Positions 53,986-61,309 of a stretch of 64,000 nt of DNA are shown piece by piece. A program made the translations under genes and the position numbers. Where the stretch lies: the NCBI RefSeq assembly GCF_000368085.1, contig NZ_KB849239.1:1020269-1084268 (forward strand), given 5' to 3'. Position 1 is the stretch's first letter. The number at the start of each line of letters is the position of its first letter. The stretch is from Acinetobacter nosocomialis NIPH 2119. Its GTDB lineage: Bacteria > Pseudomonadota > Gammaproteobacteria > Pseudomonadales > Moraxellaceae. A model generated the notes under the pieces. That model worked only from the letters and a program-made list of their open reading frames with translations. It was not told the origin of the DNA and did no database searches.

Positions 53986-55065
53986 TTAGTTCATTACCGT
54001 GGTAATCACGGACATTCCCGGACTTAAGCGATTTAAATCTTTTTGATTTGAATCAATCGCAATTCGCACCGCAATACGCTGTACCACCTTGGTAAAGTTT
54101 CCTGTGGCATTATCCGGTTTAATGACACTAAATTCAGAGCCAGCAGCAGGTGAAATTTCTTCTACATGACCTGTGAATTTTTGATGGCCCAACGCATCGA
54201 CTGTAAAAGTAGCTTTTTGGCCAATACGCATGTTTTTCATTTGGGTTTCTTTAAAATTGGCAATCACCCAAGTTTTTTGGGGAATTAAAAAAAGCAATTG
54301 AGAACCCACTGATACATATTGTCCAACACGTGGATTGACTTCACCCAACTGTCCATCCATAGGTGCATAAATCACACTATAATTTTTAGTTGTTTTTGCT
54401 TGATCCAGTTGAGCTTGGGCATTATTAACCTCAGCCTGTAAACCGACTTTAGCCACTTGCGCCGTTTTTAAAGCCTCCTTTGCAACCGACAAATTTGCTA
54501 AAGCTTGTTTAAGAAGTGCCAAATTATTTCTTTCATTGGCAAAAGCTTTATCTTGTTCGGATTGTGAGGCAGCACCAGAGCTTCCTAATTGTGAATAACG
54601 TTTTGACTCAGCTACAGAAAGTTCATATTCAGCTTGAATCTGATCTACTTTTGCTTGCGCTGAGGCAATATCGGCTTGACGCTGTGCAATGGCTTGTTGT
54701 TGATTGGCCAAATTATTTTTTGCTTGTTCAACCATTGATTGTGCCTGAACTACTTTTTGATCATAGGTTTGAGCATCAATAATCAGGAGTGGTTGACCTT
54801 TTTTGACATGATCAAAATCTTTCACTAAAACACGTTTTACATAACCATTGATTTGTGAAGATAAAATCGTGGTTTGACCTTTAATATAGCTGTTATCGGT
54901 TTGTTCACTGTTTAGAGCAAATGGCGGTAAGTGCCAAGCCCTGAAAATAAACAGTACTCCGACCAATAGTACAATTGCCATAATAATAAGGGTCGATTTC
55001 TTCGGTTTAATTAATTTGGAACTAAACTGAGCTGAAGAACCCAGTGTTTGTGCTTGTTCAGCCAT
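53986..55065 (-). CDS. EmrA/HlyD-type membrane fusion protein
   Basis: 359 residues with one N-terminal transmembrane helix (TLIIMAIVLLVGVLFIFRAW), the EmrA signature 'EQTDNSYIKGQTTILSSQINGYV', a long coiled coil rich in Ala and Gln, 'IYAPMDGQLGEVNPRVGQYV' and the terminal 'PDNATGNFTKVVQRIAVRI'. It follows the MFS gene by 13 bp. This is the third MFP-MFS pair in the window; unlike the one at 34464 no TolC gene is attached. Confidence 0.92.
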   Translation of the reverse strand: MAEQAQTLGSSAQFSSKLIKPKKSTLIIMAIVLLVGVLFIFRAWHLPPFALNSEQTDNSYIKGQTTILSSQINGYVKRVLVKDFDHVKKGQPLLIIDAQTYDQKVVQAQSMVEQAKNNLANQQQAIAQRQADIASAQAKVDQIQAEYELSVAESKRYSQLGSSGAASQSEQDKAFANERNNLALLKQALANLSVAKEALKTAQVAKVGLQAEVNNAQAQLDQAKTTKNYSVIYAPMDGQLGEVNPRVGQYVSVGSQLLFLIPQKTWVIANFKETQMKNMRIGQKATFTVDALGHQKFTGHVEEISPAAGSEFSVIKPDNATGNFTKVVQRIAVRIAIDSNQKDLNRLSPGMSVITTVMN

Positions 55066-55078
55066 TTTAATTACTCAC

Positions 55079-56713
55079 TCATGCTTGTTTGCGTGCGCTA
55101 TAACGCGTCCATAACAATGAACTCACGCCAAAGATAAATACGAGGGTTGCCAGTAGCGCATTGATTTTGATTACGTCATTAAATGCGAGAACTTGAGCTT
55201 CACGGGTAACAACTTGATTTAAAGATTTTTGTGCATAATTCTGCTGAAAATTGGGATCGGTACTGTTTTGTCGAGCCTGACTGCTATATAGCTGAAGTCG
55301 AGATTCTACCGTAGCATTGGTTGTATCTAGATTTGTGTAGATTGCATTTTGATGTAGACGAGTTTGATATTGTTGATAGGTTGAAAAGAAAGACGTACCG
55401 ATTAACCCACCTAAGTTTTGGGTAACTCCCAATAACACAGCAAAAGTCACTACACTCCATTGGCTGTGTTGTAGTACACGGAAGTAACCAATCAATACGA
55501 GTGGTCCCATAAAAATACCGCCTGCGCAGCCAATCAAAAACTGCGAAAGGTAGAGATTATGAGGTCGAATATCATGCGTGAGACCAAGATCTAAACCGCA
55601 ACCGATCAGAATAAGCAGTTCTGCAACCAGCAATTGCTGCATTAATAGGTGTTGTTTAAACGTTAAAATACTTGCAACGCTTCCGACGAGAACACCCAGC
55701 CCAATCATGCCGTAGAGTCCTACTAATTGTTCGGGTAATAAGCCCATTGCTTGTAAAAAATGTCCGACCGCATAGTTTTGCTCTGACATGAGAATGCGGA
55801 TTGAAAAGGCACCGATCATAAACGTGAGCGTCGATTTCATGACAAGCCATTGGGTCACGATGAGCGGATGTTGACGATGATGTTCAATCACAAGACCAAT
55901 GACTAATAGGACAAAGCCCAAAGAAAGGGCATAAGCAATCCAAGTGTTGTTAAACCACCAAACAATAGGGCCTTGAACAAGTACTGCACTGAATAAGGCT
56001 ATGGCAGGAAAGATAAAAAGAAGTGGAAAAATATCGGCTTTTTCTAATACGGCAGCTCGGATACTACGCGGTAATTTGAGGCTGACCACCATTGCTAAAC
56101 AGCATAGATAAAGACCAAGTTCAAAATAGGCTAAATCTGTCCATCCTTCACCGTGGGTAATACCGGGTGAAATCATCCATGCCAAAGGTAAACCAAACTG
56201 TTGTAAACCTAAAATGACATAAATACCTTTCAGTGCTGACGGTTTTTTAAAGGACTGGATAACATAATGTGCGCTCATCGAAGTCAGAGGAGCTGCGACA
56301 ATACCTGCGAAAAATCGAACCGCTAAAGCCATTTCATAGCTATTTACAAGTAAATGTAAACCAATACAGATACAGCATAAAACTAAACTGATTTCAGCAA
56401 ATAAACGAAGTCCGAACTGTTGCCTAATTTTAATGACATATAAATTTGCAGCAGTATTTCCAATAACGAAAGCTGCAGGAAGCCAAGCTGCTTCACTTGG
56501 GGTAAGGCCAAATTCACCTTGAAAGAGCAAAGCATTGGAAATAATTAAACCATTTCCTAGACTTGCCGAGAGTGCGATAAATACACCAATAAACAAGTAA
56601 GCCACTCTCAGGTGATTCGGATGCTCAATTGAGGCAGGTGAGCCAATCAATGCCGGACGTTCTGTTTCCGTCCAGTTAGGCATAGGCTCTAAATATTTTG
56701 GCGTTCTTTGCAT
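55079..56713 (-). CDS. DHA2-like MFS multidrug transporter
   Basis: 544 residues, about 14 hydrophobic segments, with the N-terminal 'GLTPSEAAWLPAAFVIGNTAANLYVIKIRQQFGLR' (loop 2-3 motif) and 'GVTQNLGGLIGTSFFSTYQQYQTRLH' before the last periplasmic loop, as in EmrB-type pumps. It is more distant from EmrB than the other two MFS genes here. A terminator-like hairpin lies upstream, between it and the TetR gene, so it may be driven from its own promoter. Confidence 0.9.
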   Translation of the reverse strand: MQRTPKYLEPMPNWTETERPALIGSPASIEHPNHLRVAYLFIGVFIALSASLGNGLIISNALLFQGEFGLTPSEAAWLPAAFVIGNTAANLYVIKIRQQFGLRLFAEISLVLCCICIGLHLLVNSYEMALAVRFFAGIVAAPLTSMSAHYVIQSFKKPSALKGIYVILGLQQFGLPLAWMISPGITHGEGWTDLAYFELGLYLCCLAMVVSLKLPRSIRAAVLEKADIFPLLFIFPAIALFSAVLVQGPIVWWFNNTWIAYALSLGFVLLVIGLVIEHHRQHPLIVTQWLVMKSTLTFMIGAFSIRILMSEQNYAVGHFLQAMGLLPEQLVGLYGMIGLGVLVGSVASILTFKQHLLMQQLLVAELLILIGCGLDLGLTHDIRPHNLYLSQFLIGCAGGIFMGPLVLIGYFRVLQHSQWSVVTFAVLLGVTQNLGGLIGTSFFSTYQQYQTRLHQNAIYTNLDTTNATVESRLQLYSSQARQNSTDPNFQQNYAQKSLNQVVTREAQVLAFNDVIKINALLATLVFIFGVSSLLWTRYSARKQA

Positions 56714-56797
56714 AACTGAAGCCTCTGCTTCACAAATTTAAGGCGTAAAAATCTATCGACGCATTTAAAATGCAATCGTTTAGATAAGTGAGAACGT

Positions 56798-56831
56798 AAA
56801 AAAGAACGAGAGCTGAGTACGCTTCGTTCTT
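56798..56831 (-). terminator. Terminator after the tetR gene (minus strand)
   Basis: On the minus strand AAGAACGA (56831-56824) pairs with TCGTTCTT (56809-56802) and TTTT follows (56801-56798). It would end the TetR transcript before the MFS gene. Confidence 0.65.
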
Positions 56832-56854
56832 AAGAAATGAGCATATTTCTAGGC

Positions 56855-57499
56855 TTATTCGAGCTTATGAAAATTTGTATGAAATAGCGCATATAAATTT
56901 GTACGGAAAAGATTATTGATATTGATTGTCTCAATATTTTGTAGCATGCCGTTATATAAGACACCCATCCATGTGGGTGCAATGAGTAATAGTGAAAACT
57001 CTTTTGTATTTACAGGCGCAATTTCTTTACGATCTATAGCAATTTGGATTAATTTTTCAAATTCAACCAAATACGGAGAAAGGATGCGTCGAAAGTAAAT
57101 TTCCTTAATATTTGGAAAATTTTCACCTTCTTTTAAGACCAATCGTGAAATGCCATCTCGACCAGATTTTTCAACAGTACCCACAATTTTATCTAGATGT
57201 TCTAGCAAAAAAGAATAAACAGTTTGATTTTCCTGTAAATCTGTAGCCCGAATTAAACGAAGATCTTGTTGTAGGATGTCTTCAATCACACCTTCAAATA
57301 GTTCTTCTTTGGTTTTGAAATAAGAATAAATCGTACCATTGGCAATGTTTGCTTTCTTTGCAATATCGCTAACTTTGGCTTTAGCAAAACCTACCTCTGC
57401 AAAATGGATACGTGCAGCTTGAAGAATAGCTTCTTTTGTTGCTTGTGTTTTTTCAAGGCTAGGGCTGCGTTTACGTTTTACAAGTTGAGGCTCGGTCAT
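56855..57499 (-). CDS. TetR/AcrR-family transcriptional regulator
   Basis: 214 residues: TetR HTH 'TKEAILQAARIHFAEVGFAKAKVSDIAKKANIANGTIYSYFKTKEELFEGVI' at about residues 20-70, then a ligand domain (YSFLLEHLDKIVGTVEKSGRDGISRLVLKEG). It is upstream of, and on the same strand as, the MFS/MFP pair, with a palindromic operator in its own promoter. Likely autoregulates and controls the pump. Confidence 0.93.
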   Translation of the reverse strand: MTEPQLVKRKRSPSLEKTQATKEAILQAARIHFAEVGFAKAKVSDIAKKANIANGTIYSYFKTKEELFEGVIEDILQQDLRLIRATDLQENQTVYSFLLEHLDKIVGTVEKSGRDGISRLVLKEGENFPNIKEIYFRRILSPYLVEFEKLIQIAIDRKEIAPVNTKEFSLLLIAPTWMGVLYNGMLQNIETININNLFRTNLYALFHTNFHKLE

Positions 57500-57520
57500 A
57501 GTTAATAAAAATGATTATTT

Positions 57521-57549
57521 ATTCATTTTTATTGTATTTAAAAATGAAT
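57521..57549. promoter_or_regulatory. 11-bp inverted repeat, likely TetR operator
   Basis: attcattttta (57521-57531) and taaaaatgaat (57539-57549) are perfect inverse copies with a 7-bp spacer, located 22 bp upstream of the tetR start. This would allow autoregulation. Confidence 0.6.
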
Positions 57550-57702
57550 ATTAAGTCAATTTTATAAATTTATAGCGCTGAATAGTGTTTGGCTTATGCA
57601 AGCCGAAGTTTTTCAAACTACTACAGAACACAAAACCTCTTACTTAATAAAGAAAAAAATGTATAACATTAAATATTAGAAGACTTATTACACATCACAT
57701 CT

Positions 57703-58113
57703 ATGAAGAAAAATACAAAACTTGATCAAGATAAGTTGTTTATTAAATTATTATTTAAGTCCTCATCGGAAGTAACCAAAGATGAGGTTGAATACTATCG
57801 AAAATATCCCGATCAGATTGATCAAGTCACAGCGCCTATAAACATTCATAAAGTATTTTTGTGGACGGGTGCTTTTTTAGGGATTGTTGTGGTCGCTATA
57901 GCGAAATTCCTCAAATTTTCTGGCACATTGGATTTTTTGTCTGAAGGAGTGCTCGAGTTTGTGATAGATATTATTTATGAAACCGGCATTGCCTTAATTG
58001 GGGCAGCCGTCACCGCTTATGTGTTAGGTGTACTCTTAAACAAACAACAGGAAAATGCCACAAAGTGGCGAGAAGAAATTCGTAGAAAAATAAATGAGAG
58101 TGAAGAGTTGTAA
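57703..58113 (+). CDS. Hypothetical membrane protein near adeS
   Basis: 136 residues: a charged N-terminal helical part (about residues 1-45), two hydrophobic segments ('VFLWTGAFLGIVVVAIAKFL' and 'YETGIALIGAAVTAYVLGVLL') and a charged C-terminal helix. The family is not recognised. Convergent with adeS, ending 17 bp before its stop. Its place next to adeS suggests possible function with the sensor, but this is only context. Confidence 0.75.
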   Translation: MKKNTKLDQDKLFIKLLFKSSSEVTKDEVEYYRKYPDQIDQVTAPINIHKVFLWTGAFLGIVVVAIAKFLKFSGTLDFLSEGVLEFVIDIIYETGIALIGAAVTAYVLGVLLNKQQENATKWREEIRRKINESEEL

Positions 58114-58130
58114 CGCTAAGGTTTTTCTCG

Positions 58131-59198
58131 CTAACCCATAGAAATTTTTATGGTAAAAATACTTTTTGGCCCCTGACTACTGTATTCAATAGTACCTTTC
58201 ATTGCCACAATAATTGCATGTACAACAGCAAGTCCTAAACCTGTACCGCCAAACTCTTTATTTCTTGATTCTTCTAATCTAAAGAAAGGCTTAAACAAAT
58301 CATCTCGGAATTCGGTTGCAATTCCGGGGCCTTCATCTTCAATTTTCAATGTCCAGTTTTGTGAATCAACTACTGATGAAATTTTAAGATTACCTGCATT
58401 TGAATAACGAATAGCATTGTCAATTAAAGCAATTAAAACTTGCTCTATACGACGGCGGTCACTAAAAACAGGAGTCGTTGTCAGATCTAGTTCTGGTACT
58501 AGCTTCGCTTGTTGCAAGCGATCTTCAAATGCATTGAGAACCTTTTCAAGTACCGACTTAAAGTCAAACAATTCATAATTTAATCTGAGTTGCTGGTTTT
58601 CGACCAAACTTAAAGTCCGTAGGTCTTCGACTAAGTGTGATAATCCTTCAACTTGGTTTAAAAGGCTTTTAAAAAGAACTTCATCAGGTTTAAAAACACC
58701 ATCAATAATTCCCTGTAATCGACCTTGTAAAATGGTTATGGGGGTTCTTAGCTCATGGGCTATGGCAGCATTCCAAACTTGCGCATTTTTAACAGAAACT
58801 TCTAGCTTTTGAGCCATATTATTAAAGTTATATAAAAGTTCCGACATTTCGGCAGAGTGAACTCGATTGTCATAAGCTCTAGCAGAGAGATCGCCTTGAC
58901 TAATTTTTTTGGCTGCTTCTGCTAAGAAATTAATCGGTATAATGAAACGCTTAGCAAGATGCATACCGATCACTAAGGAAATCATACTGCCACAGAAGAT
59001 TACAGTACATAACCAGATCCAATCTACAAGGTGGAAGCTTGTCCAGTCTTCTTGAATTGAGCTTAAAGTAATCCAGCCTTTTTCAAGCGCATAATTATAA
59101 ACCAGATACCCCATTAAAATAGAAAATAGGGTAACACTTAAGTTAACGATACTTAGTGCGATAAAAAGCTGTTTGCTAATTCCTAACTTATATTTCAT
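58131..59198 (-). CDS. adeS: Sensor histidine kinase AdeS
   Basis: 355 residues (A. baumannii AdeS is ~357-361 from memory). Two N-terminal transmembrane helices, a HAMP domain ('LAKRFIIPINFLAEAAKKISQGDLSARAYDN'), the dimerisation box 'AIAHELRTPIT' with His 148, and ATPase boxes N ('IALIDNAIRYSN'), G1 ('EDEGPGIA'), F ('FKPFFRLE') and G2 ('GGTGLGLAVVHAI'). It phosphorylates AdeR, which controls adeAB. It lies 31 bp downstream of adeR. The residues around His 148 that are often mutated in resistant strains look wild type (Arg 151, Thr 152). Confidence 0.95.
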   Translation of the reverse strand: MKYKLGISKQLFIALSIVNLSVTLFSILMGYLVYNYALEKGWITLSSIQEDWTSFHLVDWIWLCTVIFCGSMISLVIGMHLAKRFIIPINFLAEAAKKISQGDLSARAYDNRVHSAEMSELLYNFNNMAQKLEVSVKNAQVWNAAIAHELRTPITILQGRLQGIIDGVFKPDEVLFKSLLNQVEGLSHLVEDLRTLSLVENQQLRLNYELFDFKSVLEKVLNAFEDRLQQAKLVPELDLTTTPVFSDRRRIEQVLIALIDNAIRYSNAGNLKISSVVDSQNWTLKIEDEGPGIATEFRDDLFKPFFRLEESRNKEFGGTGLGLAVVHAIIVAMKGTIEYSSQGPKSIFTIKISMG

Positions 59199-59229
59199 AA
59201 CATATTCTCTAGCTATATTTTTATATTAT

Positions 59230-59973
59230 TTAGACATCATCTTTCACAGCTAGTGGATTATCCAGTCTATATCCCACGCCACGTACATTAATGAACATTT
59301 GAAGGATTCCTTGTTCTTCTAATTTTTTTCTAAGTTTACTGACGTGGCTATCTACAGTTCGTTCTAGGGCATCGCTATCATTCATACAATGATTCATGAG
59401 TTCACCACGTGTAAAGACTTTATGTGGTTGGTCAATCATAAATGAAATAATTTTATATTCGGTCAGCGTTAAATTAAGCAAGATTTTCTTATTCTCAGAG
59501 TGTATATAAACACTATGAGTATCGGCATCAATTTCAATATTTTTATAGATCTTGTTTTTATTCGTTGCCTTGTTTGCAAATTGAGTTCTTCTTAATACGG
59601 CCTGAACTCTAGCGACCACTTCATTTGGGTTAAAAGGCTTAACCACAAAGTCATCTGCACCTATGCGTAGTGCCATTACCTTATCAATATCTTGATCGAG
59701 CGCCGTTAGCATAATCACGGGGGTTTGAGCTTTTTGGCGTATTTTATTTAGTACTTCCCAGCCGTTTAGCTCGGGTAATTTAATATCAAGTAAAATTAAA
59801 TCGATAGGTTGGCTAGCGTGCAATTCAATGGCCTGTTTTCCATTCATGGCACGAATCACGCTCATTCCTTCACGTTTTAAATAATTTTCAATAATGTCGC
59901 CAATATCGTAGTCGTCTTCTACCACAAGAATAACTTTATCTTGGCAATCAAAAGAAAAAGAATGATCGAACAT
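59230..59973 (-). CDS. adeR: Response regulator AdeR
   Basis: 247 residues: receiver domain with Asp 20, Asp 21, phosphoacceptor Asp 63 ('LLDIKLPE'), Lys 112 and Pro 116; C-terminal OmpR-type winged helix ('LTEYKIISFMIDQPHKVFTRGELM ... RTVDSHVSKLRKKL'). It matches A. baumannii AdeR from memory with few changes. Residues reported as changed in overexpressing isolates (D20, A91, P116) are unchanged here. It is divergent from adeA with the AdeR box in between. Confidence 0.97.
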   Translation of the reverse strand: MFDHSFSFDCQDKVILVVEDDYDIGDIIENYLKREGMSVIRAMNGKQAIELHASQPIDLILLDIKLPELNGWEVLNKIRQKAQTPVIMLTALDQDIDKVMALRIGADDFVVKPFNPNEVVARVQAVLRRTQFANKATNKNKIYKNIEIDADTHSVYIHSENKKILLNLTLTEYKIISFMIDQPHKVFTRGELMNHCMNDSDALERTVDSHVSKLRKKLEEQGILQMFINVRGVGYRLDNPLAVKDDV

Positions 59974-60029
59974 AGAAAATCTATCTATTAAAGCGCTTCA
60001 ATCCATCATACGCTAAATTATCCGTATTT

Positions 60030-60050
60030 CTCCACACTTCCTCCACACTT
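60030..60050 (+). promoter_or_regulatory. AdeR direct-repeat binding site
   Basis: ctccacactt occurs at 60030-60039 and again at 60041-60050, one base apart, in the adeR-adeA spacer. This matches the direct repeat described as AdeR's target in A. baumannii. Confidence 0.9.
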
Positions 60051-60118
60051 TAGCGATTATCCCTACACACTCATCAAAAATAATACGACCATCAAAAAAC
60101 TCCCTAGGTTCGGACAGT

Positions 60119-61309
60119 ATGCAAAAGCATCTTTTACTTCCTTTATTTTTATCTATTGGGCTTATATTACAGGGGTGTGATTCAAAAGAAGCAACTCAAC
60201 CTGAGCCACCGCCGGCTAAAGTCAGTGTATTAAGTATTCAACCGCAATCGGTAAACTTTAGTGAAAATCTTCCTGCACGGGTCCATGCGTTCCGTACGGC
60301 TGAGATCCGTCCACAAGTGGGAGGCATCATTGAAAAGGTTTTATTTAAACAGGGTAGTGAAGTTAGAGCAGGGCAAGCTTTATATAAAATTAATTCAGAA
60401 ACTTTTGAGGCAGATGTAAATAGTAATCGGGCTTCGCTAAATAAGGCTGAAGCAGAGGTTGCGAGGCTCAAAGTTCAGCTAGAACGTTATGAGCAGCTGT
60501 TACCAAGTAATGCAATTAGTAAGCAAGAAGTAAGTAATGCCCAAGCTCAATATCGCCAAGCTTTAGCTGATGTCGCTCAGATGAAAGCAGCATTGACTCG
60601 ACAAAACTTGAACCTGCAATATGCAACAGTTCGAGCGCCTATTTCCGGTCGAATTGGACAATCATTTGTTACTGAAGGCGCATTGGTTGGTCAAGGTGAT
60701 ACCAATACCATGGCAACCATCCAGCAAATTGATAAAGTCTATGTTGATGTAAAGCAATCAATTAGTGAATATGAGCGTTTACAAGCTGCTTTGCAAAGCG
60801 GTGAGCTATCAGCAAATAGTGATAAAACCGTTCGTATTACTAACAGTCATGGACAGCCTTATAACGTAACAGCAAAGATATTATTTGAAGATATTAATGT
60901 TGATCCTGAAACTGGCGATGTTACGTTCCGTATAGAGGTAAATAATACTGAACGAAAATTACTTCCTGGCATGTATGTGCGTGTCAATATTGATCGTGCT
61001 TCTATTCCTCAAGCGTTATTGGTCCCGGCACAAGCGATCCAACGTAATATTAATGGTGAGCCGCAGGTATATGTTATTAACGCTAAAGGCACAGCGGAAA
61101 TTCGTCCTATCGAAATTGGACAACAATATGAGCAATATTACATTGCCAACAAAGGCTTGAAAATTGGCGATAAAGTTGTTGTTGAAGGCATTGAACGCAT
61201 TAAGCCAAATCAAAAATTGGCAATGGCTGTATGGAAAGCCCCAGCCGTTGTAAATAACGCTCTAAGTATAGAAAAGAAAGCTTCTACAACTGAAGGAGCT
61301 CAATCATGA
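60119..61309 (+). CDS. adeA: RND-pump membrane fusion lipoprotein AdeA
   Basis: 396 residues with a lipoprotein signal (lipobox LQGC, Cys 20). MFP pattern: 'RTAEIRPQVGGIIEKVLFKQGSEVRAGQALYKI', coiled coil, 'YATVRAPISGRIGQSFVTEGALV' and 'LPGMYVRVNIDRA'. It is the periplasmic adaptor of the AdeABC multidrug efflux pump (aminoglycosides, tigecycline and others). Its stop overlaps adeB's start region (ATGATG), and it is activated through the AdeR box 70 bp upstream. Confidence 0.96.
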   Translation: MQKHLLLPLFLSIGLILQGCDSKEATQPEPPPAKVSVLSIQPQSVNFSENLPARVHAFRTAEIRPQVGGIIEKVLFKQGSEVRAGQALYKINSETFEADVNSNRASLNKAEAEVARLKVQLERYEQLLPSNAISKQEVSNAQAQYRQALADVAQMKAALTRQNLNLQYATVRAPISGRIGQSFVTEGALVGQGDTNTMATIQQIDKVYVDVKQSISEYERLQAALQSGELSANSDKTVRITNSHGQPYNVTAKILFEDINVDPETGDVTFRIEVNNTERKLLPGMYVRVNIDRASIPQALLVPAQAIQRNINGEPQVYVINAKGTAEIRPIEIGQQYEQYYIANKGLKIGDKVVVEGIERIKPNQKLAMAVWKAPAVVNNALSIEKKASTTEGAQS

